A DNA stretch of 22,411 bases from JBBTYG01 sp964483045 (GCA_964483045.1 CAYZZK010000003.1:1-22411), one strand, 5' to 3'; counted from the stretch's first letter, positions 14,520 to 21,277 are shown. Numbers and translations: made by a program. Notes: generated from the letters alone by a model not told the origin.

Positions 14520-15054
14520 ATGTCTGTGAAAAAACTCATTATCGCCTCCAAAAATCCAGTTAAAATCAATGCGGCGCTGAACGCATTTCAAAAGATGTTT
14601 CCCCTAGAGAACTTTGATGCGGAAGGTATTTCCGTTGAATCTGGCGTTAATGAACAGCCGCAAAACGATTCAGAAACCTTCCAGGGGGCATTAAACAGAG
14701 CCGAAAATGTTTCAATGAAGAAGGAGGCCGATTTTTGGATTGGTATTGAAGGCGGCGTTGAAGAAAAAAAACTCCGACATGGAAGCATTTGCCTGGATTG
14801 TGGTAAAAGCCAAAGACGGCAAACTCGGCAAAGGCAGAACGGGCACTTTCTTTTTGCCTCCGAAAATCGTAGCACTAATAAAACAAGGCAAAGAACTCGG
14901 AGAAGCAGATAATATTGCTTTTGGACGAACAAACTCAAAACAAGAAAATGGAGCAGTTGGAATCTTGACCGATAATGTCATAGACAGAACAAAATACTAT
15001 ACCGAAGCAGTAGTCCTCGCTTTAATTCCCTTTAAGAATAGTCAGTTATATTGA
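14520..15054 (+). pseudogene. yjjX: Inosine/xanthosine triphosphatase (YjjX/DUF84), frameshifted
   Basis: Family members hydrolyse non-canonical purine triphosphates (ITP/XTP) to clean the nucleotide pool. The N-terminal part MSVKKLIIASKNPVKINAAL..FWIGIEGGVEE is in one frame. The rest is in another: DMEAFAWIVVKAKDGKLGKG, TGTFFLPPKIVALIKQGKEL, then ENGAVGILTDNVIDRTKYYT and AVVLALIPFKN. The break is at an A8 run (14764-14771); with seven A the frames join to give 177 residues, normal for YjjX (about 170). So this is a recent frameshift, a homopolymer assembly error, or a gene rescued by slippage on the A-run. No Shine-Dalgarno site is seen. A strong hairpin follows at 15105-15143. Confidence 0.85.
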
Positions 15055-15104
15055 TCCAAATAAGGAACTTCCCGGGTTTAGTTCCTGACCCTGACGGAGT
15101 CCAG

Positions 15105-15143
15105 AACTAAAACAGCCCGCTTTTAAGGCGGGCTGTTTTAGTT
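15105..15143 (+). terminator. Long hairpin terminator after yjjX
   Basis: Perfect 16-bp stem, AACTAAAACAGCCCGC with its complement at 15128-15143, and a TTTTAAG loop; the 3' arm is itself T-rich. The layout is the same as the hairpin at 21097-21138, and both are followed by TTATGATT. Confidence 0.8.
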
Positions 15144-15301
15144 TATGATTTTAGAGAACCAGCGGAGGGATCCGGAAAACGGAAACCAATCCCCCGACAA
15201 GTAAGGGTTTTTCAGAGCCGATGGCTCCGAAGAAACTCCGTCGACTGGCCGAGCGATACTCCCTTCCCTTAGATCCGCACGAAACGGTCATAACATACGC
15301 A

Positions 15302-16330
15302 ATGAACAGCAAAACGCCGCAGCTTCATTTTCTAATAGTATCTCTCATTGCAATTTCGATCATCGTGTTTTTGATATTCCGTCCCTTCCTGTACACCCTC
15401 ATTCTCGCGGCCACGTTCGCCGTCCTGTTTTGGCCGATATACGAACGCTTGCTCGCGCTCACGCGCCGTCGGAGAAGCATCGCCGCGCTGCTGACAACTC
15501 TCCTCGTAGTTATATTTATCCTCACTCCCCTCGCGATCGTGGGCGTGCAAATTTTCCTGGAAGCGTGGCAGTTGTACCTTTCGATCTCTCAAGACGGAGG
15601 AAACGGCATTTTTGGCGCGATCAAAAATTTTGCGGTTCATATCCAGAAGATCATCCCCGCGCCGGTTGATATATCCACGGATGCTAACCAGTACCTCCAA
15701 AACGGACTCACATGGCTCCTGGGGCACTTCGGCGTTCTTTTTTCAAGCATTGCCCAGCTCGCCCTCCATGCATTCCTTTTCCTTTTTTCTTTTTACTATC
15801 TCCTCAAGGATGGCGTTGAAATCAAGAAAAAAATTCTCCTCCTAAGCCCCCTTGCGGATGCGGACGACGAAAAAATTTTTAAAAAACTGCATTCGGCGAT
15901 CAACTCTGTCGTAAGAGGCAGTCTGCTCATCGCAGTCATCCAGGGAACTGTTGCGGGAATCGGCCTTTCCATTTTCGGCGTTCCGAACCCCATGCTCTGG
16001 GGAAGTCTCGCCACGATAACCTCCCTTCTCCCGGCGGTCGGAACGTCTTTGGTTACGGTTCCGGCAATCGCGTTTCTCTTCATGAGTGGAGCGACGGCGC
16101 AGGCAATCGGCCTTACGATATGGGCGCTTACCGCGGTAGGGCTCATCGACAACATGCTCTCGCCGAAACTAATGGAGCGCAGGATTCAGATTCACCCGCT
16201 CCTCATTCTCCTTTCCGCGCTCGGCGGAATTGCGTTTTTCGGTCCGGTCGGATTCCTCCTAGGCCCGCTTACCTTGAGCTTGCTCTTTGCGCTTTTTGAA
16301 ACGTATCTTTCCTTGGCCAAAAAAGAATAA
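15302..16330 (+). CDS. AI-2E family transporter (PerM/YdiK-like)
   Basis: Polytopic membrane protein of the AI-2E family, whose members include autoinducer-2 exporters and Na+(Li+)/H+ antiporters; the substrate here is unknown. From ATG 15302 it has 342 residues. Two N-terminal helices lie before the PIYERLLALTRRRR loop, with two more on either side of a soluble segment (..DGGNGIFGAIKNF..). The C-terminal core has the family features HSAINSVVRGSLLIAVIQGT, GVPNPMLWGSLATITSLLPA-VG, and DNMLSPKLMERRIQIHPLLI. The frame is open back to ATG 15221, but the extra 27 residues are charged and unlike the family, so the inner ATG is preferred. It is convergent with the TIM-barrel gene. Confidence 0.88.
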   Translation: MNSKTPQLHFLIVSLIAISIIVFLIFRPFLYTLILAATFAVLFWPIYERLLALTRRRRSIAALLTTLLVVIFILTPLAIVGVQIFLEAWQLYLSISQDGGNGIFGAIKNFAVHIQKIIPAPVDISTDANQYLQNGLTWLLGHFGVLFSSIAQLALHAFLFLFSFYYLLKDGVEIKKKILLLSPLADADDEKIFKKLHSAINSVVRGSLLIAVIQGTVAGIGLSIFGVPNPMLWGSLATITSLLPAVGTSLVTVPAIAFLFMSGATAQAIGLTIWALTAVGLIDNMLSPKLMERRIQIHPLLILLSALGGIAFFGPVGFLLGPLTLSLLFALFETYLSLAKKE

Positions 16331-16331
16331 A

Positions 16332-16364
16332 AGCGCGCTCCCGGGAAATCCCGAAAAGCGCGCT
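16332..16364. terminator. Bidirectional terminator between convergent genes
   Basis: AGCGCGCT repeated as a self-complementary pair around CCCGGGAAATCCCG. On the minus strand it is followed by TTTTATTCTTTT and on + by GGATATTTT. It lies between the transporter stop (16330) and the TIM-barrel gene stop (16408). Confidence 0.75.
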
Positions 16365-16407
16365 GGATATTTTGATACGTATCAGGCGCTAGTCCACAAT
16401 ACTGGAA

Positions 16408-17352
16408 TTAACGCGTCTGCAAATATGGATCGGCTGTTTCAAGATCTGAGTGGATGGCCGCCACTTCTTCCCATTCCCGGCGAACCTTCGCAACTGCAGC
16501 TGTCGCAACTTCGATAGAATCTTGAAACGGAGCGCGAGTAAGCTTCACTCCCTTGAAGAATTCCGGCAGCGCCGAGTCGAAAATCTCGACCGCGATCGGG
16601 TCTTTCCAACCGGCCGCAATCAGCGGGCTGATCAGGTCGTACCAGGGAATCCAGGATTTTTCGATCCGGCCCCGATGAGGTGCGGAAATTTCGACAACGC
16701 CAAGTTGATTCCTGCCTGCCAATACCGAGACAAAGTACCCGAAATCATCCGGACCATCGCCATCGAGAATTTCGTGAGCGGTGTCTACGTGTCCGACGAT
16801 CGCGGGATGGTTAATGATATCCAGAAACAGTACAAGATCGCCGAGCGTATTGAGACCTGCGTTTTCCCACCGCGTGAGCCGCTCGATGCCGAAAAGAATC
16901 TTTTTCTCTGCGGCATAATCCCCGATCTCCCGAAGAGTAGGGCCGGCATTGTTCACACGCTCTCCGATTAGGTGGCGGAGTCCCCCGACATCGACGATGC
17001 CCTCCGGCCACCATCCCCATGGTATTGCATTCGGACCGGATACTTTCTTCGCGCCGAGCGCTTGGGCCCAATCGATTCGCTCTTTGAAATATTCCAGGGC
17101 CTTCTTCCGAACTATTGGGTCAGGCGAGCTTGGGTCGTAATCGGGGGTTGCAACGGTTACCGCCGCGGCCCCGAGTTCGCTTCGCCGGAGAAATTCGCCG
17201 AGCTCTCGATATTCTCTGATTGAGCCGTTGAAAAACGGCACGACGATCCCGTCGATGTGGGCCTCATCTTTGAGGCGTTTGATAAGCGGAAAGAAAACGT
17301 TGCTCACGTGCGTCGCGAAAAGCAACATATTGAAGTAGATTTTCGGTGTCAT
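16408..17352 (-). CDS. Sugar phosphate isomerase/epimerase-like TIM-barrel protein
   Basis: A 314-residue xylose-isomerase-like (AP endonuclease 2 superfamily) TIM barrel, resembling D-tagatose/D-psicose 3-epimerases. Candidate metal and substrate residues are Glu156 in FGIERLTRWENAGLNT, Asp190 and His193 in GHVDTAHEILD, Arg227 in EISAPHRGRIE, and Glu256 in VEIFD. In epimerases the third metal ligand is His in the HIS..DR motif; here that place appears to be Glu221, so metal binding may differ. The substrate is unknown. The leader (17353-17525) has three hairpins in a row (17384-17450). It is downstream of uppS on the same strand, but the gap suggests separate control. Confidence 0.75.
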   Translation of the reverse strand: MTPKIYFNMLLFATHVSNVFFPLIKRLKDEAHIDGIVVPFFNGSIREYRELGEFLRRSELGAAAVTVATPDYDPSSPDPIVRKKALEYFKERIDWAQALGAKKVSGPNAIPWGWWPEGIVDVGGLRHLIGERVNNAGPTLREIGDYAAEKKILFGIERLTRWENAGLNTLGDLVLFLDIINHPAIVGHVDTAHEILDGDGPDDFGYFVSVLAGRNQLGVVEISAPHRGRIEKSWIPWYDLISPLIAAGWKDPIAVEIFDSALPEFFKGVKLTRAPFQDSIEVATAAVAKVRREWEEVAAIHSDLETADPYLQTR

Positions 17353-17383
17353 AACAGGTCATGTGTTTCGGCGTTACAGACAA

Positions 17384-17450
17384 GCAGCGAAAGCTGCGGT
17401 TAGTTTATCAACAGTGCTGATAGAAAACTGAAACGCGCAAAGCGCATTTC
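17384..17450 (-). promoter_or_regulatory. Three tandem hairpins before the TIM-barrel gene
   Basis: In minus-strand order: GAAATGCGC-TTT-GCGCGTTTC (17450-17430), followed by AGTTTTCT; TATCA-N7-TGATA with flanking GTTT/AAAC (17428-17403); and GCAGC-TTTC-GCTGC (17397-17384). The first could terminate uppS; the others lie in the leader of the next gene. No known riboswitch is recognised. Confidence 0.45.
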
Positions 17451-17525
17451 AGAACAGTGGAATTGGTCCATGTCCCGGTTAGTCTACTCAAAACAACCAA
17501 GAAAAGTCAAAATATGCCGCCAGAA

Positions 17526-18230
17526 CTATTTCCCGCGCCTCCTTTCACGCCCCGCCACCGCTTGAAGCGCCCGGCGAAATTCTGCCGCGCCAAAATCCGG
17601 CCAGAGCGTTTCCGTAAAATAGAACTGCGCGTCCGCGACGCTCCACATCATAAACCCGCCGGACCAATGCGGCTCTCCCCCGGTGCGAATGACGACGTCC
17701 ACGGGCGGCAAATCGCGAGTCCATAAATTGTCTTTTATTGTCTCTGCGTTTATGGAACCCTTCTCCCTTGCCTCACGAGCGGCAATCTTTCGAACTGCCT
17801 CCACCATTTCCTCCGTGCCGCTATACGCCATAAGAAACGTCAAGTTGAAATCGCCGTTGGGCGCGGTTGCATCGATCAACTCCTGCATGATCGATTGGAT
17901 CGTTTTCGGAAAAAATTCCGCCCACTTCCCCAAAATGCGCACTTTAATTCTCTTTTCCGCGAGAATCGGATCGACGCGCAACTTCTTAAAATATTTTTCG
18001 GCGAGCGCAAACAGAAAATTAACTTCGGGTTTCGCACGTTTGGTAATATTGTCGATCGATAATCCCCATATCGTAACGAATCGCACGCCCGCCCGAAGCG
18101 CTTCGCGTAAAACAGTTTCGATGGCTTGCGCTCCGGCCTCGTGCCCCAAAAGCGCCTCGCGCGCATGCTGCCGAGCCCATCGCCGGTTGCCGTCCGGAAT
18201 TATCGCAACATGCTGAATCTTATTTTCCAT
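17526..18230 (-). CDS. uppS: Isoprenyl diphosphate synthase (UppS-like, cis-prenyltransferase)
   Basis: Makes the long polyprenyl diphosphate carrier for cell-wall precursors by cis addition of isopentenyl diphosphate. The 234 residues hold all main blocks: IIPDGNRRWARQ with catalytic Asp13, GHEAGAQAI, TIWGLSIDNI.R, FLMAYSGTEEM, and VVIRTGGEPHWSGGFMMWS..FYFTETLWPDF. In most bacteria the late motif is RTGGExRxSNFLLWQ. Here the second Arg, which binds pyrophosphate, appears as His, and one residue is inserted (SGGF for SNF). I think this form recurs in CPR proteins, but cannot check. ATG 18230; it is divergent from dus. Confidence 0.92.
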   Translation of the reverse strand: MENKIQHVAIIPDGNRRWARQHAREALLGHEAGAQAIETVLREALRAGVRFVTIWGLSIDNITKRAKPEVNFLFALAEKYFKKLRVDPILAEKRIKVRILGKWAEFFPKTIQSIMQELIDATAPNGDFNLTFLMAYSGTEEMVEAVRKIAAREAREKGSINAETIKDNLWTRDLPPVDVVIRTGGEPHWSGGFMMWSVADAQFYFTETLWPDFGAAEFRRALQAVAGRERRRGK

Positions 18231-18291
18231 AAAAACAATACTAACACATAGTCAAAAGAAAATAGACATTTTCTTCTAAACGGACGCGTGA

Positions 18292-18297
18292 TACACT
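18292..18297 (+). promoter_or_regulatory. Extended -10 for dus, probably leaderless
   Basis: TGATACACT (TGn plus TACACT) ending six bases before the ATG at 18304, exactly as at the HD gene. No Shine-Dalgarno site is present. Confidence 0.5.
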
Positions 18298-18303
18298 CGC
18301 GGT

Positions 18304-19335
18304 ATGCAAGAGATCAATTTAGGATTCTGGGAAAAACTCCAAAAACCGATCTTGGCGCAGGCGCCGATGGCGGATGTCACCAACGCGGCGTACCGACGTA
18401 TCATTGCGAAATATTCAAGCAAAGAAAGCACATCCGATAAAGCGCTACGCGAAGGCGGGCCGGCCGTGATGTTCACCGAATTCGTCTCCGCGGACGGGCT
18501 TATGCTCGCGGATGTACGCGGCAAAACGCGCCTCCAAAAAGACCTTATGTTTACCGAGGCAGAGCGGCCGATCGTGGCGCAATTTTTTTCCGGGAAACCG
18601 GACATGATCGAAGGCGCAGCCAAGCTCGCCCGCGAGCTCGGCTTCGACGGGGTTGATATCAATATGGGGTGCCCCGACCGCGGCGTGGAGCGGCAAGGCG
18701 CCGGAGCTGCGCTTATAAAAAATCCGAAACTCGCCGCAGAGTTAATCAAAGCGGCGAAGCGCGGCGCGGGGCCGCTCCCAGTCTCGGTAAAAACCCGCGT
18801 CGGCTACAACAATGCGGAACTCGATACGTGGATTCCCGCGCTCCTGGAGACAAACCTCGCCGCCATAGCCATCCATGCGCGCACCAGAAAAGAGATGTCT
18901 CTGGTGCCTGCAAGATGGGAGCATGTCCGGGAAGCTGTGGCGTGGCGCGACAAACTCGGCAAAAAAACGCTTATCTTGGGAAATGGAGATCTAGCTGACA
19001 TCGGGGAGGCGAAACTTAAAACCGCGGAAACGGGCGCGGACGGCGCGATGCTCGGCAAAGCGATATTCGGCAACCCATGGCTATTCTCCGGCAAAGACTT
19101 CGGAAACGAACCAGAAAAGGAAATGATCCGCCGGAAACTCTCGGTGGCGCTCGAACACACCAAACTTTTCGAAGAGCTTCTTGGGGACATAAAAAATTTT
19201 TCGGTTATGAAAAAACATTACAAGGCCTATGTTACCGGCTGGAACGGGGCGAAAGAATTGCGGCTGCAGCTTATGGAGCAAAAAAATTCCGAAGAGGCCG
19301 AAAAAATAATATTCTGCTATCTCGAAAGCATATAA
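18304..19335 (+). CDS. dus: tRNA-dihydrouridine synthase
   Basis: FMN-dependent enzyme reducing specific uridines in the D loop of tRNAs. The 343 residues form a TIM barrel plus helical domain. Visible are AQAPMADVTNAAYR (FMN binding), FTEFVSADG, VAQFFSGKP, VDINMGCPDRGVERQGAGAA with catalytic Cys123, VSVKTRVGYN, AIAIHARTRKEM, GNGDL, and GAMLGKAIFGNPWLF. The order is typical of Dus. CPDRGVERQGAG replaces the commoner CPxxKVxxxGAG; which uridine is modified cannot be told. It stands alone on the + strand, read from a leaderless-type promoter, and converges on the P-loop gene with a shared hairpin at 19362-19384. Confidence 0.93.
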   Translation: MQEINLGFWEKLQKPILAQAPMADVTNAAYRRIIAKYSSKESTSDKALREGGPAVMFTEFVSADGLMLADVRGKTRLQKDLMFTEAERPIVAQFFSGKPDMIEGAAKLARELGFDGVDINMGCPDRGVERQGAGAALIKNPKLAAELIKAAKRGAGPLPVSVKTRVGYNNAELDTWIPALLETNLAAIAIHARTRKEMSLVPARWEHVREAVAWRDKLGKKTLILGNGDLADIGEAKLKTAETGADGAMLGKAIFGNPWLFSGKDFGNEPEKEMIRRKLSVALEHTKLFEELLGDIKNFSVMKKHYKAYVTGWNGAKELRLQLMEQKNSEEAEKIIFCYLESI

Positions 19336-19353
19336 TTCCTCCGGCGTTTTCGT

Positions 19354-19384
19354 AAAAAAACAAGCCGCGTACAGTACGCGGCTT
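19354..19384 (-). terminator. Terminator between dus and the P-loop gene
   Basis: Perfect 10-bp stem AAGCCGCGTA/TACGCGGCTT with a 3-nt loop. On the minus strand it is followed by GTTTTTTT, so it is strong for the P-loop gene ending at 19402; on + it is followed by GGTAGTTGTTTTATT and may also serve dus. Confidence 0.85.
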
Positions 19385-19401
19385 GGTAGTTGTTTTATTG
19401 A

Positions 19402-20766
19402 TTACTGCAGTGCTTCTCGGATGCAACTTTCCTGCCACTCGATAAAGCGGGGGAAACGCACGAAAAGGAGCCACTGCGCCAGGCGTTTCACAAAAGGTGT
19501 AACGCCTTTTTTTCTTCCAGGGAGAACGATATATTCTGCCCTGATGTAGCTTTTCGATTCGAACGTGATCGAAGTGGCTTCCGGCGGGAGCGACTCGTCT
19601 TTTAGCGAATGAATTTCCGCAACGACTTGCACCCCGATGTCGGCCAGGGCTTTTGTCCAGCGGGAAATTTCTTCGGATCGGTCAGAGATGACTATCGCCA
19701 AGTCTCCGGAAGCGCCGATGATTCTGAAGATTTCATCCGGCGCTTTGCCCGGAAGGTCGGCGAGGACGATAGTTCGCCGCTGTTTCGCGCTCAAAAGCGC
19801 ATGGCTTGCCATGTGAGCCATCTGGGTGGTCCAGGGGCGTTTCAAGAGCCGCAGATATCCGGTGTCTCTGCCTTCTCCGGCAAGTATGGAGCTGATTGTC
19901 CTGCTCCCCCAGTCGACATCGAGCAGTTCGACGCTCGAAGGATCAGAAACCTCCATCTCCTGCATCGTTTCCCGAAGGGCGAGAAAAAGCGAGCTCAAGA
20001 GGGTGCTTTTGCCGCTTCCGCTCGGACCTGCAATGATAAGAGCGATGTGTTCGTTGGCTAACAGTTTCGAATTGCTGACCGCAGCGCTCCAATGCCCACC
20101 ATCGAAAGCAACAGTCGCAAGCTTTCTGCTGGGATCTCCGAGTCCTTCTTTTCTTTCCGGCAAATTTGAGCTTACCGGAAAATCCGGCATTGAAATCTCC
20201 GCTTCGAATGGGTCGATGCGCTGTACTATGATGCGCATAAAACATTCGAAGATCGGGCGAAGAATCACATCAGGAGACACGTCGCGCACAAGAAAATATT
20301 TCAAGAGCTTCACAACATCTTCTCGTTTGCGTAGTGCTTGCGCGTCCACTCCGACGGGTTTCGTTCCTTCGAACAAAGTCATGCACAAGAGCGCATGGTC
20401 GCGTTTCATTCTATTCCAATTGAATTCGAGCTTAAGGTGCGTCCTCCCGCAGAGCATCTCCGTGAAACGCAGCAACCGCACAAGCTGCATTTTCTCCTCT
20501 ATGCTTAGAGAAGGAAGCACGCTTGTGATGTCGAACATTTTTTCAAAAAGATGCTGATCATAGAGCACCAGAATATTTTCGGAAGCCCTATGCTCATGTC
20601 CGCTTTTGGAATTTTCTTTCGAAAGCCAATCATAGGAGATGATCGTACCCCTATCGATCGCTCCGATTAAAGAGTAGAAAAAATAGGCAAAAGCGGAATC
20701 CAGCGTCAAAGGAAATGGCACCTTAGCCCCCAAAAACGGCCTATTCCAAATTTCAAAGTTTTTCAA
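19402..20766 (-). CDS. Unrecognised P-loop NTPase (454 aa)
   Basis: I do not recognise the full protein. Residues 1-235 are a mixed, mostly helical domain without motifs I know. Residues 240-400 are a P-loop domain: IALIIAGPSGSGKSTLLSSL (Walker A at 246-255), a conserved-looking LLDVDWG, KRPWTTQMA (Trp312), RTIVLADLPG (333-340, hydrophobic strand ending in DxxG), VISDRSEEISRW, and VVAEIHS. The order GP..SGKS, WT, hhhDhxG, W, A-hhS recalls the kinase-like ATPase fused to some Csx3 proteins, but no CRISPR array or cas gene is present. The start is TTG 20766: AGGAAG lies eight bases upstream and no ATG exists before residue 75. It has a TTGACG-N18-TAGACT promoter and a terminator at 19354. Confidence 0.75.
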   Translation of the reverse strand: MKNFEIWNRPFLGAKVPFPLTLDSAFAYFFYSLIGAIDRGTIISYDWLSKENSKSGHEHRASENILVLYDQHLFEKMFDITSVLPSLSIEEKMQLVRLLRFTEMLCGRTHLKLEFNWNRMKRDHALLCMTLFEGTKPVGVDAQALRKREDVVKLLKYFLVRDVSPDVILRPIFECFMRIIVQRIDPFEAEISMPDFPVSSNLPERKEGLGDPSRKLATVAFDGGHWSAAVSNSKLLANEHIALIIAGPSGSGKSTLLSSLFLALRETMQEMEVSDPSSVELLDVDWGSRTISSILAGEGRDTGYLRLLKRPWTTQMAHMASHALLSAKQRRTIVLADLPGKAPDEIFRIIGASGDLAIVISDRSEEISRWTKALADIGVQVVAEIHSLKDESLPPEATSITFESKSYIRAEYIVLPGRKKGVTPFVKRLAQWLLFVRFPRFIEWQESCIREALQ

Positions 20767-20787
20767 AGTTCAGTCTTCCTTTCTCGC

Positions 20788-20807
20788 TCGGTTGATCCCG
20801 AGCGTTA
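20788..20807 (-). promoter_or_regulatory. 5'-leader hairpin of the P-loop gene
   Basis: CGCTCGG-GATCAA-CCGAGCG on the minus strand, 7-bp perfect stem. It lies at the predicted 5' end of the mRNA and directly before the Shine-Dalgarno site. It may protect the transcript or affect initiation. Confidence 0.5.
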
Positions 20808-20812
20808 CGGGT

Positions 20813-20842
20813 AGTCTAGAATAAAGGCGGGCAAGCCGTCAA
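20813..20842 (-). promoter_or_regulatory. Promoter of the P-loop NTPase gene
   Basis: TTGACG (20837-20842), 18-bp spacer, TAGACT (20813-20818) on the minus strand. It lies back to back with the tRNA-locus promoter at 20850-20877. Confidence 0.55.
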
Positions 20843-20849
20843 TTGCGCT

Positions 20850-20877
20850 TTGAAGCTTCCGAATTTTCTGCTACTAT
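20850..20877 (+). promoter_or_regulatory. Promoter of the nested tRNA locus
   Basis: TTGAAG (20850-20855), 16-bp spacer, extended TGCTACTAT -10 (20872-20877). Transcription would begin around 20884, a few bases before the outer tRNA 5' end at 20892. Confidence 0.6.
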
Positions 20878-20928
20878 GTTTTCGACAGTTTGGGCCCATA
20901 GTAAAGTGGCATTACGCGGCATTTTCAC

Positions 20929-21032
20929 CCCGTTAGAAATGCAAGGGCTCGTAGTATAGTGGTAATACGCCGCATTCGCATTGCGGAGACACGAGTCCGA
21001 TTCTCGTCGAGTCCACTAGAATTTCTAACGGG
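20929..21032. repeat. 12-bp inverted repeat flanking the inner tRNA-Ala
   Basis: CCCGTTAGAAAT at 20929-20940 and its exact complement at 21021-21032. The left arm starts directly after the TTTTCAC loop of the outer tRNA. An alternative pairing is ACCC/GGGT plus a 10-bp helix, giving a bulge-helix-bulge-like shape (5-nt bulge, 4 bp, 4-nt bulge). Confidence 0.85.
20945..21015 (+). tRNA. tRNA-Ala (CGC), nested inside another tRNA
   Basis: Cloverleaf of 71 nt with every stem paired: acceptor GGGCTCG/CGAGTCC with G3-U70, D stem GTAT/ATAC, anticodon stem CCGCA/TGCGG with loop TTCGCAT (anticodon CGC), T arm ACGAG-TCCGATT-CTCGT, discriminator A. CCA is not encoded. It shares its D-arm style with tRNA-Ala(GGC) at 14418. 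Confidence 0.94.
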
Positions 21033-21180
21033 ACGGGTTGCCGAGGCGCGAGTCCGACACGTGGTGAGTTAATCGAACCATTCTCGCTGGGTCCACAACC
21101 AAAATAGTTCGCTTTTTAAAAGGCGAGTTATTTTGGTTTATGATTCGAGTCCACTAGAATTTCTAACGGGACGGGTTGCC
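21007..21180 (+). repeat. 36-bp direct repeat at the tRNA locus
   Basis: Identical 36 bases at 21007-21042 and 21145-21180. Each holds the 3' acceptor strand of tRNA-Ala, the right arm of the inverted repeat and the first bases of the outer tRNA 3' part. After the second copy the sequence diverges, but it returns to a T-arm-like GGGGCGCAAATCCGACGCC. It looks like a partial duplicate of the locus. Confidence 0.85.
21097..21138 (+). terminator. Hairpin terminator of the nested tRNA locus
   Basis: 16-bp stem AACCAAAATAGTTCGC with 21123-21138, including two G-U pairs, and a 10-nt A/T loop. It starts right after the outer tRNA 3' end. It is similar in layout and downstream sequence to the hairpin at 15105-15143. 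Confidence 0.7.
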
Positions 21181-21236
21181 TACCTGTCTACCAGGAGGGG
21201 CGCAAATCCGACGCCTTTAAGTTTTATTTAAAATCG

Positions 21237-21264
21237 AAAGGCCCCGTATTGCTACGAGGCCCTT
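21237..21264 (-). terminator. Terminator of the 226-aa protein gene
   Basis: Minus strand: AGGGCCTCGTA/TACGGGGCCTT stem with one G-U pair and a GCAA loop, followed by TTTCGATTTT. It lies 14 bases past the stop at 21278. Confidence 0.75.
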
Positions 21265-21277
21265 ATGAAAACAAGGA

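Larger units (their letters stand above)
20892..21095 (+). tRNA. Interrupted (outer) tRNA enclosing tRNA-Ala; anticodon ambiguous
   Basis: 5' part 20892-20928 and 3' part 21034/21039-21095 complete a cloverleaf. Acceptor is GGGCCCA (20892-20898) with TGGGTCC (21088-21094), including G3-U70. D stem is GTAA/TTAC. Anticodon stem is CGGCA (20917-20921) with TGCCG (21039-21043). Variable loop is AGGC. T stem is GCGAG (21048-21052) with CTCGC (21083-21087). Discriminator is A. About 110 bases holding tRNA-Ala(CGC) split the anticodon loop, and 23 extra bases lie in the T loop after TCCGA. Joining at 38/39 gives loop TTTTCAC (UUC, Glu). Joining TT to CGGGT gives TTCGGGT (CGG, Pro). It could instead be an inactivated tRNA remnant, but the matched stems, promoter and terminator argue for one transcription unit. 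Confidence 0.5.

Noticed and set aside
14740..15054. Separate gene for the second yjjX frame
   Set aside because: It begins in the middle of the family domain; it is the continuation of the 14520 frame after a one-base shift.
20929..21038. Group I intron in the anticodon loop
   Set aside because: The insertion is only about 110 bases, most of it a tRNA; there is no room for a group I core.
20892..21095. tmRNA (tRNA-like ends with alanine G3-U70)
   Set aside because: There is no tag-coding frame and no pseudoknot region, and the outer parts have a D arm with a full 4-bp stem, unlike tmRNA.
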